From Providencia alcalifaciens (GTDB lineage: Bacteria > Pseudomonadota > Gammaproteobacteria > Enterobacterales > Enterobacteriaceae), in the NCBI RefSeq assembly GCF_915403165.1, contig NZ_OU659204.1, positions 1,922,001 to 1,986,000 on the forward strand: a DNA stretch of 64,000 nucleotides, given 5' to 3'. Under the pieces are notes generated by a model. That model saw nothing but the letters and a program-made list of their open reading frames with translations. It was not told the origin of the DNA and ran no database searches. Of this stretch, positions 9,100-17,181 are shown one piece after another (the first letter of the stretch is position 1; each line of letters opens with the position of its first letter). Position numbers and translations under genes: made by a program.

Positions 9100-9131
9100 C
9101 GCTCTATGGAAATAACTGACTCCATAGAGCG
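9100..9131. terminator. Terminator between the EamA gene and dcyD
   Basis: Perfect 11-bp stem (CGCTCTATGGA / TCCATAGAGCG) with a 10-base loop, between two convergent stop codons and followed by an AT-rich tract. Confidence 0.7.
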
Positions 9132-9138
9132 ATATTTA

Positions 9139-10128
9139 TTATTTAATGGTTTTGTTGATTTCTGAATAGGCGAAAAGGGCTTGAGCGCCGCCAGTATGCA
9201 CAAATAATACCGGTGTTTTTTCAGTGGAGTTGTCTAAATAATCAATTAAACCTGCCATCGCTTTTCCCGTATAAACGGGGTCAAGAAGGATCCCTTCTTT
9301 TTGAGCTAACAGCGCTATAGCATCTAAACCACCGCGATTTGGCATGCCATACATTGGCGCGAAGAAATCATCCCAAAGTGTAATTTCAGGTATTTCTTTA
9401 ATTTGCAGTAATTCTGCTAACTCATTTTGCAGTTTTTCAACTTTTGGTGCCTGATCTTGCTGTTTACGGGAAACGGTGACACCAATGAGCTGTGAAGCGG
9501 GGAGTAATTCTTGTAAGCCAATCGCTAAACCTGCATGAGTTCCCGCACTACCAGAAGCCACAATCACTTTATCAAATTCAATATTAGCAGGCTTTTGTTG
9601 GGCAATTTCAATCGCGCATTGAACATAACCTAGCGCGCCCAGACCGTTGGAGCCGCCAACAGGGACGATATAAGCATCGTGCAAGTCTAACGATTTAATT
9701 AACTCTGCCATTTGTGCTTGTGGATCGGTTAATTCATCACACATGACGCATTGAGTGCCAAATAAGTCGGTGAGTAGTTTATTACCATTATGCAGGAAAT
9801 TGCTGTCTTCACTTTGAATAGGATTCTCTAATAAAGCGACACATTTTAGCCCATACATTGCTGCTACGGCAGCAGTTTGACGAACATGGTTAGATTGAAT
9901 AGCTCCCGCGGTCACAATAATCTTTGCATTTTGGACTAATGCATCCGCCATTAAAAACTCAAGTTTACGCAGCTTATTTCCGCCCATTGCTAACGGCGTC
10001 ATATCATCGCGTTTAATGTAGATTTCTCGACCATATAAACGCGATAAATTATCGAGTCGATTCAATGGGGTCGATGCTTTAAGCAAGTCAACTTTTGCGA
10101 ATTGAGTTAATTTTTGTTGAAGAGACAT
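9139..10128 (-). CDS. dcyD: D-cysteine desulfhydrase
   Basis: A PLP-dependent enzyme of the ACC-deaminase/D-cysteine desulfhydrase family, converting D-cysteine to pyruvate, ammonia and sulfide. At 329 aa it matches E. coli DcyD (328 aa). [20 protein letters not shown] carries the PLP lysine in the GGNK segment, and [27 protein letters not shown] and [13 protein letters not shown] are diagnostic. It lies 15 bp downstream of an NhaC-type transporter on the same strand, so the two form an operon, suggesting uptake or counter-transport of a cysteine-like substrate. Confidence 0.9.
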   Translation of the reverse strand: MSLQQKLTQFAKVDLLKASTPLNRLDNLSRLYGREIYIKRDDMTPLAMGGNKLRKLEFLMADALVQNAKIIVTAGAIQSNHVRQTAAVAAMYGLKCVALLENPIQSEDSNFLHNGNKLLTDLFGTQCVMCDELTDPQAQMAELIKSLDLHDAYIVPVGGSNGLGALGYVQCAIEIAQQKPANIEFDKVIVASGSAGTHAGLAIGLQELLPASQLIGVTVSRKQQDQAPKVEKLQNELAELLQIKEIPEITLWDDFFAPMYGMPNRGGLDAIALLAQKEGILLDPVYTGKAMAGLIDYLDNSTEKTPVLFVHTGGAQALFAYSEINKTIK

Positions 10129-10143
10129 CTAAATTCCCCTGTA

Positions 10144-11571
10144 TTAATTGGTAAAGCCTAAATAGAGATAAATGGCAAGTACGAAGCTTGCTGTTACTAA
10201 TGCATAAGGCATTTGAGTGCGAATATGTTCAATATGGTCACAATCAGTGGCCATGGAGGCCACAATGGCATCCGCAGAAATAGGTGAGGTCATGTCACCG
10301 AAAATAGATCCTGAAATGGCAGCTCCAATCATATATTCAATTGGCATACCGACGGATAACCCTAATTGGACACCAATCGGGATCATAATGGCAAAGGTTC
10401 CCCATGAGGTACCCGTAGCTAGCGACATAATGGCACTAATGATAAAGATAAAGCCGATAGAAAAACCAGGTGCCATAATGCCTTGGGTGACTTCAGCAAT
10501 ATAAGCACCAGTATTCAGTTCAGAAGACACATTTCCCATTAGGAAGGCTAAAATCATAATAGAGCTGATCTTTAACATGCTGGCATAGCCAATAAATAAC
10601 TCTTTAAAGAAGTTATCGATATTTAATAGCCTTCTTCCAATAAACCAGCAAAAAGAAACTGCGGTACCGAACATAACACCCCAATAAACGGACGTTGAAC
10701 CGCTCCCTTTGCTGAAATCCCCATCACCTGTGATATATAAGGCAACTGGAACCATTAAGACAGTCGAAAGAATAGGGATGAAAAAGTTTAAGGCTGAATG
10801 GGCATTTTGATGATCAATAATCTCTTCATCTTCATTTTTAAGTGAAGATTCGCTTAATTTCCCTGCCATGAAATTTTCGTGATATTTCATTTCGGCTTTT
10901 TTCATTGGTCCCCACGAAACATTGGTGAACACATAGAATAAAATGGTGGCTAATGATAGCCATGCCATTAAGTTGTAGCCGATAGATTTAATCAAAATAT
11001 CGAAAGGTTCACCTGAAATAAGGCCTTGGGAAATTTGTACACCAATCAGTCCCATAATCACCGCACCCCAACCATTTATAATGGCGGATGAACAAACAGA
11101 AACGCAGGCGGTTTGAATAAGATAGGACATTTTTTCTGGGGCAACGCCATATTGTCTGGCTAAATTCTTAGTAGATGCACCTGCGACTAATTGGTTAATG
11201 GAACTTTCAATAAAAATTAAGGCAGTGATGACAATGGCGAGTAATTGCGTCGCTGTTCTATTCTTAATTAATTTTGTTTTATTTGTCAGTAACTGAACTA
11301 ATGCACGAACGCCACCTGTGACGACCACTAGGCGCATTATCCCACCAATCATGACCATAAAGACGATGGTGCGAGTATTGCCAGCGGAAGAAAATGTATC
11401 GATGATGCCATCAACAGTGCCGCGAATGCCGAGTAATATATTGTGGTCATTAATGACGGTAAAACCGACTAAAATACCGAGCATTAATGAAAGCATCACC
11501 TGACGAGTGAGAATCGCCAAAAGGATAGTGACAATTGGCGTAATAATTGTCCAAATACCATAGTCGTGCAT
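10144..11571 (-). CDS. NhaC-family Na+/H+ antiporter-type transporter
   Basis: A 475-aa polytopic membrane protein of the NhaC family within the ion-transporter superfamily. LATGTSWGTFAIMIPIG and the glycine/serine-rich SGSIFGDMTSPISADAI are the conserved core segments of NhaC and arginine/tyrosine-type transporters. It is the first gene of a two-gene operon with dcyD (15-bp gap), and AAGG stands 7 bases before the ATG. The context suggests that it carries an amino acid or thiol substrate linked to D-cysteine breakdown rather than acting as a pure Na+/H+ exchanger. That is an inference; the sequence shows only the family. Confidence 0.8.
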   Translation of the reverse strand: MHDYGIWTIITPIVTILLAILTRQVMLSLMLGILVGFTVINDHNILLGIRGTVDGIIDTFSSAGNTRTIVFMVMIGGIMRLVVVTGGVRALVQLLTNKTKLIKNRTATQLLAIVITALIFIESSINQLVAGASTKNLARQYGVAPEKMSYLIQTACVSVCSSAIINGWGAVIMGLIGVQISQGLISGEPFDILIKSIGYNLMAWLSLATILFYVFTNVSWGPMKKAEMKYHENFMAGKLSESSLKNEDEEIIDHQNAHSALNFFIPILSTVLMVPVALYITGDGDFSKGSGSTSVYWGVMFGTAVSFCWFIGRRLLNIDNFFKELFIGYASMLKISSIMILAFLMGNVSSELNTGAYIAEVTQGIMAPGFSIGFIFIISAIMSLATGTSWGTFAIMIPIGVQLGLSVGMPIEYMIGAAISGSIFGDMTSPISADAIVASMATDCDHIEHIRTQMPYALVTASFVLAIYLYLGFTN

Positions 11572-11735
11572 GTGTTTACCTTGAAGATTTTTATTGTATG
11601 ACGTGTAGTTTGTAAGTATCAGGAAATCATAGCATTGATGGAAGTGGGCTGTCGGATATTTTCATTGTATCGCAGTAGATTGTTACAAAATCCATGCTGA
11701 AAGTCAGATAAACTGCAAGATTATGGCATTGAAGG

Positions 11736-11762
11736 GTACGCTATCTTTTTGAGATAGCGTAC
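11736..11762. terminator. Hairpin downstream of the minus-strand GNAT gene
   Basis: Perfect 11-bp stem (GTACGCTATCT / AGATAGCGTAC) around a 5-base loop. It follows the GNAT gene on the minus strand and precedes the transporter promoter. There is no clear U-tract on the minus strand, so termination strength is uncertain. Confidence 0.55.
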
Positions 11763-11771
11763 TAAGGATAA

Positions 11772-12332
11772 TTAAACTTGTGACTGCCATTGGGTTTGAG
11801 ATTGCCACTGCTGATAAGTGATACGACTAATTTCTTCTGTCTTTGTCTCGCCAATAAGCTCAATAAATTGTGGGGCTAATGTTGCGTAATATTGGAAACC
11901 GCATTTTTCTTGAGCAATTTTAGATTGTTGATTACCTTGAAAATAACCGCACCATAAATTATCCAGTTTGAGATTTTTAAATCCATGCCGCATGATTTCT
12001 CGGATAGCTTCAGGAATGAATCCTTTTCCCCAAAATGGTACACCTATCCAATAACTCACTTCCGCATCATTAGCTCCAATTGGAAAATTACTCTCTTTTC
12101 CGATAGATAAACCAATCAAGCCAATGGCTTTATTGTCCTCTTTTAATGCTACAGCAAACACGCCATCACGCATGAAAATGGATTGGATAATTTCCGCACT
12201 TTCTTCGACGCTTTGGTGAGGTGGCCAGCCTGCAATAGGGCCGATGCGCTCATCTTTTGCATAATGATAAAGGTCTGCCGCGTCAGTAATATGCCAAGGA
12301 CGTAAAATTAGCCTTTGTGTATATAAAATCAT
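11772..12332 (-). CDS. RimJ/RimL-type GNAT acetyltransferase
   Basis: A 186-aa N-acetyltransferase of the GNAT_3 (RimJ/RimL) group. It opens with TQRLILRPWHITDAADLYHY, the standard beginning of this group. The acetyl-CoA loop is in EVSYWIGVPFWGKGFIPEAI, and NQQSKIAQEKCGFQ is the conserved region after it. Members acetylate protein N-termini, antibiotics or small amines; the substrate here is not predictable. GAAGAG about 8 bases upstream supports the start. A divergent AraC-family gene lies 161 bp away. Confidence 0.8.
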   Translation of the reverse strand: MILYTQRLILRPWHITDAADLYHYAKDERIGPIAGWPPHQSVEESAEIIQSIFMRDGVFAVALKEDNKAIGLIGLSIGKESNFPIGANDAEVSYWIGVPFWGKGFIPEAIREIMRHGFKNLKLDNLWCGYFQGNQQSKIAQEKCGFQYYATLAPQFIELIGETKTEEISRITYQQWQSQTQWQSQV

Positions 12333-12493
12333 GTTATTTTCTCTTCATTGCATTGATAGTTACATTGCCTATTTTAGGTATTTATTTGCTTATTATAATG
12401 GTCAAATCTCGGCAATTTGGGTACTTATGAAAACTGATATTTTGAAACAAACAGCGTAGAATAGGTCAATAAAGCTAATGGCGTGGGCGAAAT

Positions 12494-13351
12494 GTGAGTG
12501 TGTTAAACATGAAAGAGCTGCAGGAGCATCAATCTGTATGGGAAGGAGTAGTCAGCATTGGTTCGGCGACACTGGAAGAATTGCAAAATACAGTGCTATC
12601 TCCAGATTATGTGACGCTATATATTTGTAGGCAAGGGGTTGGAATTTTCAATATTAATTTTAAGCGCTATGCCTTACGCAGAAATGAGCTCTTTGTGTTG
12701 TATGACGACACTTTTGTTATGCTACAGAAGCGTTCTCGGAATTTTATTATTGATTACATCCATATTGATAAGACGTTTGCCACAGATATTGCATTTGTTT
12801 TACCTAATTCATTGTTTGCCTATTTTAATTTTCAACCTCACTTATCGATGTCACCGGCACAATCCATACTATTTTCACATTGGTATCAGCTATTTTTATA
12901 TTACCAACAAGAACGCGCGGAGTATGGGAAATTACAACTACGCCAACATTTACAAAATCTATTTTTAGAAATTGCTAATCAGGTCAATCATGCTCAATCC
13001 CATTTTTCAGATGAACGTAGCCGTAAATCACAATTATGTTGGCAATTTTGGGCATTAATAACCCAGCATTGCAAACAGCAAAGAGAGGTTAAGTTCTATG
13101 CAAATCAACTTTCGATTACACCGTTTTATTTATCGCAAATTGTGAAGGATTTCTTCAACGATCCGCCTAAGGCACTGATCGATAGGCAAGTGGTTTTAGA
13201 AATTAAAGTCTTGTTAGAGAGAGGAACGTTCACCATTCAGGGTATTGCTGATGAATTAAATTTTGAAGATACCTCGTATTTATGCCGCTATTTTAAGCGG
13301 CATACGGGTACGACATTAAGTGAATTTAGAAAACGAGTGAATAAGAATTAA
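12494..13351 (+). CDS. AraC-family regulator
   Basis: A 285-aa regulator with two helix-turn-helix units at the C-terminus. The first includes VKFYANQLSITPFYLSQIVK and the second TIQGIADELNFEDTSYLCRY followed by FKRHTGTTLSEFRK. The second is the best-conserved AraC signature. The N-terminal ~170 residues look like a cupin-type sensing domain. The start is GTG at 12494; an in-frame ATG at 12509 is a possible alternative. The 3' end overlaps the convergent LysR gene by 4 bp. The nearest possible target is the divergent GNAT gene. Inducer unknown. Confidence 0.8.
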   Translation: MSVLNMKELQEHQSVWEGVVSIGSATLEELQNTVLSPDYVTLYICRQGVGIFNINFKRYALRRNELFVLYDDTFVMLQKRSRNFIIDYIHIDKTFATDIAFVLPNSLFAYFNFQPHLSMSPAQSILFSHWYQLFLYYQQERAEYGKLQLRQHLQNLFLEIANQVNHAQSHFSDERSRKSQLCWQFWALITQHCKQQREVKFYANQLSITPFYLSQIVKDFFNDPPKALIDRQVVLEIKVLLERGTFTIQGIADELNFEDTSYLCRYFKRHTGTTLSEFRKRVNKN

Positions 13352-14247
13352 CTCAGATCGATTTTTGTCGAATGTTTTTTAATAAAATCAATAAAGCAGC
13401 GTAGTCTTGGTGAAACGGCTTGGTTACGATAATAAACAGCATTAATCGGCTGTTTCATTGTTACCGTTTTTTGTTCTAGCACCTTCACGAGCCCGCCATT
13501 AGCAAAAGCATCTAAGCTTACAAAATCGGCAGAAGAGAGAATGCCGGTTCCTTGCAGCGCTAAATGATGGAGTACTTCACCACTGGCGCAGGCGATATGG
13601 GGGGTAATTTTGAGTAAGCTGCCATCGGCGTTTTCGAGTGGCCAGTAATTTAATGACTCTGGCGTAGTGAAACCCAGCAAACAATGTTTGTTGAGATCCT
13701 CTATCGTTTCTGGCATTCCATATTTTTCTAAGTAAGCGGGGCTAGCAACCAACCTTTTTTGGGTATAACCCAATAGTGTTGCACTGAGTGATGAATCTTT
13801 TAACGTGCCAATTCTAAACGCGACATCTGTCTTTTTCTCTAATAGGTTTGTCACGCCTTCATAGTTATTTATTTCTAACTCAACTTGGGGATAGCGTTCA
13901 TAAAATAATGGGATTAGCGGAGCGATAACATGGGTTAAAAATGGGGTAGAGGCATCAATGCGTAGCTTACCTGATGGAATCGATTGGCGAGCGGACAGCA
14001 AATCTTCAGCTTCTTGAGCTAGTCGGACTATTTCTCGCGCTTTTTGCAAAAATGCAGCACCTTCATCACTGAGTTTGATGGCGCGAGTGGTTCGGTAAAG
14101 TAGCGTGGTTTTGACTTTCTCTTCTAAACGCAATAATGCACGACTGACGGTGGATATCGTCATGCAATGCTGATCGGCTGCCGCTGTAATAGAGCCGTAA
14201 TCGACCACGCTGATAAATGTTTGGAGCTCTTCTAATGTAATTTTCAT
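13348..14247 (-). CDS. LysR-family regulator, likely controls the ydhP-like gene
   Basis: A LysR-type regulator of 299 aa. The helix-turn-helix region includes MKITLEELQTFISVVDYGSI and TISTVSRALLRLEEKVKTTL. The effector domain begins at GKLRIDASTPFLTH, typical of the CrgA/PA2220-like branch. I place the start at the ATG ending at 14247 because the canonical domain begins there. A longer frame would run into the divergent ydhP-like gene and adds no recognisable domain. The divergent arrangement with that transporter over ~107 bp suggests regulation of it. Confidence 0.85.
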   Translation of the reverse strand: MKITLEELQTFISVVDYGSITAAADQHCMTISTVSRALLRLEEKVKTTLLYRTTRAIKLSDEGAAFLQKAREIVRLAQEAEDLLSARQSIPSGKLRIDASTPFLTHVIAPLIPLFYERYPQVELEINNYEGVTNLLEKKTDVAFRIGTLKDSSLSATLLGYTQKRLVASPAYLEKYGMPETIEDLNKHCLLGFTTPESLNYWPLENADGSLLKITPHIACASGEVLHHLALQGTGILSSADFVSLDAFANGGLVKVLEQKTVTMKQPINAVYYRNQAVSPRLRCFIDFIKKHSTKIDLS

Positions 14248-14354
14248 TATTGCATTTCCCGCAAAAGTTATTCTCACCATAATGGGTTTTTCACCCGCTT
14301 TCAATATGGAAGAATTGCCGCCGGTCAATTGAGATTGGTTTATAAGGCATAAAA

Positions 14355-15539
14355 ATGAGAATAAACACAGCATTGCTCGCGTTATCCGTTGGCGCATTCG
14401 CCATTGGTATTACCGAATTTTCTCCGATGGGAATGCTTCCCTATATCGCTGAAAATCTTAATGAAAGCATTCCTTCTGTCGGTGCGATTGTGGTGATTTA
14501 TGCGCTGGGAGTGATGATTGGAGCACCGATCATGACGCTATTATTAGTGAGTAAGCGCCCAAAGGTTGCGTTGGTTTTTTTAATGGCGATTTTCACGGTA
14601 GGAAATTTATTATCGGGTTTAGCACCTAACTTAGTGACGCTGTCACTTTCAAGGTTGATTACTAGCCTAAATCACGGGGCATTTTTTGGTCTAGGTGCCA
14701 TTGTGGCGGCCAGTGTAGTGCCTGCGGGCAAACAAGCGAGTGCAATTGCAGCGATGTTTATGGGGCTGACCATTGCAGGTATTGGTGGCGTTCCATTAGT
14801 CACCAAAATAACGCAATTAATCGGTTGGCGTGAGGCATTCTACTTAATTTCTGGTATTGGCTTGCTCACGATCGCCAGTTTAATTTTTGCTATTCCTGCG
14901 CGTTTACAAGGTAGTCAGGTTAACGTTAAAAATGAATTGCGTATTTTAAGACGCCCATTAGTGATGTTAGGTATGTTATCAACGGTACTCGGAGCAAGTG
15001 CAATGTTTACCTTGTATACGTTTATAACGCCAATGTTGATGAATTTCATTCAGGCATCAGACCAGACAATTACAATGATGTTAATGGTCATTGGGGTTGG
15101 TTTTAGTATCGGCAATTATCTTGGTGGTTATTTTGCAGATAAAAACTTATATCCAACCTTATTAACCTTGTTTGTATTATCGGCAATAAGCATGGTGATA
15201 TTCCCAATCATTGCGACAAATATCGCCGGCGCGACTATTGGCTTATTATTCTGGAGTATTGTTAGCTTTGCACTCGTTCCACCCATTCAAATTTTAGTGA
15301 TGAATGCGGCGGTTGGCGCACAAGCGCTAGCATCTTCGGTAAATATTGGTGCATTTAATTTGGGAAATGCCATTGGAGCGGCTGTCGGTGCGGCGATTTT
15401 ATCCCATGGCTACAGCTACACGATGATGAGTTTTATGGGCGCATTATTGGCGATAGTCGGGTTTATGGTGATTCTGCTGATCGTGCGTCGAAAAAACAAT
15501 GAAACACAACCTCAGAACGTGATGTGTCGTGCGAATTAA
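14355..15539 (+). CDS. ydhP: MFS transporter, YdhP-like (DHA1 family)
   Basis: A 394-aa inner-membrane major facilitator protein with about 12 helices. It tracks E. coli YdhP closely: ALSVGAFAIGITEFSPMGML at the start, SRLITSLNHGAFFGLGAI, IGVGFSIGNYLGGYFADK and SSVNIGAFNLGNAIGAAVG. YdhP belongs to the AraJ/YdhP group of DHA1 drug and metabolite exporters; the true substrate is unknown. A LysR regulator is divergent from it. The next gene (ada-like) follows after 76 bp on the same strand and may have its own promoter. Confidence 0.8.
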   Translation: MRINTALLALSVGAFAIGITEFSPMGMLPYIAENLNESIPSVGAIVVIYALGVMIGAPIMTLLLVSKRPKVALVFLMAIFTVGNLLSGLAPNLVTLSLSRLITSLNHGAFFGLGAIVAASVVPAGKQASAIAAMFMGLTIAGIGGVPLVTKITQLIGWREAFYLISGIGLLTIASLIFAIPARLQGSQVNVKNELRILRRPLVMLGMLSTVLGASAMFTLYTFITPMLMNFIQASDQTITMMLMVIGVGFSIGNYLGGYFADKNLYPTLLTLFVLSAISMVIFPIIATNIAGATIGLLFWSIVSFALVPPIQILVMNAAVGAQALASSVNIGAFNLGNAIGAAVGAAILSHGYSYTMMSFMGALLAIVGFMVILLIVRRKNNETQPQNVMCRAN

Positions 15540-15615
15540 AAAGCAAGGTTTGGAGTGTTCGACATATAATAACCAGAGATACTGATCACGGTGAAATCAG
15601 TAAAGGGTAAAATAT

Positions 15616-16680
15616 ATGTCGACGAAAAATCAATGGGTCACAGATGAGCAGCGCTGGAATGCGTTGAAACTACGCGATAAAACCGCAGATGGTTATTTTG
15701 TATATGGTGTGAAAACATCGAAACTTTATAACCATCCATCCGCTGCGGGACGATTACCGAAGAGAGATAATGTGCTGTTTTTTGATAATGAGCAGCAAGC
15801 GATAGCCCAGGGGTTTCATTCGGGAAAACGTCGTCGTCATGAAATGTCACAGCAAGCCCAGTTTTATCAAGAGAAAATTGAGCTTGCTTGTCGGTATATT
15901 GAGCAAAATACCCAGAAATATACATTGGCTGAGTTAGCTGATTATGTTGGAATAAGCCCGTTTCATTTTCATCGATTATTTAAATTACAAACTGGGTTAA
16001 CACCTAAAGCCTATCGCGATGCTTATCTTCATCAGAAAGTACAAACACAATTACAGGAAAATGAGCGGATCACTGATGCTATTTATGATGCGGGTTTCCA
16101 TTCGAATAGCCGTTTCTATGAAACAGCTAATTCGAGATTGGGCATGACACCGACAGCGTGGAAATCAGGTGGTGAAGGGAGCCAAATCTATTTTGCTCTG
16201 GCTGTTTGCTCGCTAGGAAATGTACTCGTTGCACAAAGTCCGATAGGCATTTGTGCAATTTTATTCGGAGATGACCCTGAGCAATTGCTAAATAACTTAC
16301 AAGATAAATTTCCCTATGCTCAGTTGATTGGTGGAAATAAAGCATTCGACCAAGTGGTTTCTAAAGTTATTGGGTTTATTGAAGCCCCAGAAATAGGTTT
16401 TGATCTTCCTTTGGATATTCGAGGAACCGCATTTCAGCAACGAGTGTGGCAAGTGTTAAGAAACATCCCTGTTGGAAAAACGGTGAGCTATCGTGAAATC
16501 GCAGAAAAGATGGGTGCACCTAAATCGTTTAGGGCAGTGGCGAATGCATGTGGTGCGAACATGCTAGCGGTAGCGATTCCATGCCATCGAGTAGTAAGAA
16601 CGGATGGTGGATTATCAGGATATCGCTGGGGGATCGATCGCAAGCGGGCATTATTACTAAAAGAATCTGCAAAAAAATAA
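15616..16680 (+). CDS. ada: Ada-type O6-methylguanine methyltransferase/AraC protein lacking the N-terminal zinc cysteines
   Basis: A 354-aa protein collinear with E. coli Ada: N-terminal methylphosphotriester domain (about 1-80), AraC helix-turn-helix (about 85-180), and C-terminal O6-alkylguanine transferase. The C-terminal active site is intact, with PCHRVVR (Cys323) and the preceding RAVANACGANM. The N-terminal domain is recognisable (TADGYFVYGVKTSKL) but all four zinc cysteines are gone. Where E. coli has Cys38, Cys42, Cys69 and Cys72, this protein has Asn39, Ala43, Gly70 and Arg73. Cys38 is the methyl acceptor that switches Ada into an activator. I therefore infer that it can repair O6-methylguanine but cannot sense methylphosphotriesters in the known way. 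A terminator follows. Confidence 0.9.
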   Translation: MSTKNQWVTDEQRWNALKLRDKTADGYFVYGVKTSKLYNHPSAAGRLPKRDNVLFFDNEQQAIAQGFHSGKRRRHEMSQQAQFYQEKIELACRYIEQNTQKYTLAELADYVGISPFHFHRLFKLQTGLTPKAYRDAYLHQKVQTQLQENERITDAIYDAGFHSNSRFYETANSRLGMTPTAWKSGGEGSQIYFALAVCSLGNVLVAQSPIGICAILFGDDPEQLLNNLQDKFPYAQLIGGNKAFDQVVSKVIGFIEAPEIGFDLPLDIRGTAFQQRVWQVLRNIPVGKTVSYREIAEKMGAPKSFRAVANACGANMLAVAIPCHRVVRTDGGLSGYRWGIDRKRALLLKESAKK

Positions 16681-16706
16681 TAAGGTCTATTTTGAAAAAG
16701 AATAAA

Positions 16707-16741
16707 GCTGCGCCAATATCGCTATTGTCGCAGCAATTTTT
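16707..16741 (+). terminator. Rho-independent terminator of the ada-like gene
   Basis: A 12-bp stem with one mismatch (GCTGCGCCAATA / TATTGTCGCAGC) around a TCGC loop, followed directly by AATTTTTAAT. It starts 26 bases after the ada stop. Confidence 0.8.
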
Positions 16742-16803
16742 AATATAGAAACCATATATATTCTCTAATTAGATAGTTAGTTTGGAAGTTAAAATTATCT
16801 TTT

Positions 16804-16917
16804 CTATTTATTATAGTGAGCGGTTTCTGTTTTATATCCTTCAAAAATTAATTTAATTAAAAATTTCTTTGTTTTTTTAAATAAAAAATTATATTTTTTG
16901 GTTTTTATATTTTTCAT
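16804..16917 (-). CDS. Possible small basic protein, 37 aa (second of a tandem pair)
   Basis: A 37-codon frame beginning MKNIKTKKYNFLFKKTKKFL and ending EGYKTETAHYNK. It is rich in Lys, Phe and Tyr. AGGA lies 6 bases upstream of the ATG, inside the preceding small frame, which it overlaps by 29 bp. I recognise no family. Support is the good ribosome site, the tandem arrangement and the absence of any other gene in this 500-bp gap. Against it, the DNA is very AT-rich, which makes short Lys/Phe-rich frames likely by chance. Confidence 0.35.
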   Translation of the reverse strand: MKNIKTKKYNFLFKKTKKFLIKLIFEGYKTETAHYNK

Positions 16918-17026
16918 GTTTTTTCCTTATAAATAATGAGATTACCAACCGAAAGATGAATATGATTGGTTGAGCTAATATAAATTTAGGGTATGGTTTG
17001 CCCTTTATGTTTTTTTCATATTCCAT
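16889..17026 (-). CDS. Possible small membrane protein, 45 aa (first of a tandem pair)
   Basis: A 45-codon frame with a charged N-terminus (MEYEKNIKGKPYPK), one hydrophobic stretch (FILAQPIIFIFRLVISLFI) and a basic tail (RKKHEKYKNQK). That layout suits a single-pass small inner-membrane protein. AGGA stands 8 bases before the ATG. A second small frame with its own ribosome site follows and overlaps it. I do not recognise the family. It lies divergent to the MocR regulator, so that regulator's operator region could affect it. This remains a prediction from layout only. Confidence 0.4.
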   Translation of the reverse strand: MEYEKNIKGKPYPKFILAQPIIFIFRLVISLFIRKKHEKYKNQKI

Positions 17027-17091
17027 AAATAAAATCCTATTGCTGTATTTTGTTTATTTAGCTTCGCATGAGGCATTGACTTAAAAAAGTG

Positions 17092-17152
17092 ACAGATCTG
17101 TTTTTTTGCAAAATACAGATCATCTCAACGAAATCTGTATTACATTACAGAT
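17092..17152. promoter_or_regulatory. Cluster of ACAGAT/ATCTGT repeats before a MocR regulator gene
   Basis: Four related sites: a perfect palindrome ACAGATCTGT at 17092-17101, TACAGAT at 17114-17120, ATCTGTA at 17133-17139 and TACAGAT at 17146-17152. The last two form an inverted pair. They end 29 bases before the chosen start codon. MocR/GntR-type regulators often bind such repeats, so autoregulation is likely. Confidence 0.5.
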
Positions 17153-17181
17153 ACGGGATTCGATTTAAGGAAATGAGTGCG

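Noticed and set aside
14248..14397. A 50-residue N-terminal extension of the LysR regulator beside ydhP.
   Set aside because: It would run across the divergent promoter and into the ydhP-like gene; the canonical LysR N-terminus begins at the ATG ending 14247.
17089..17181. A longer N-terminus for the MocR regulator starting at GTG 17089.
   Set aside because: The extra codons lie over repeated ACAGAT operator-like sites, and the ATG at 17182 has a well-placed AAGGA.
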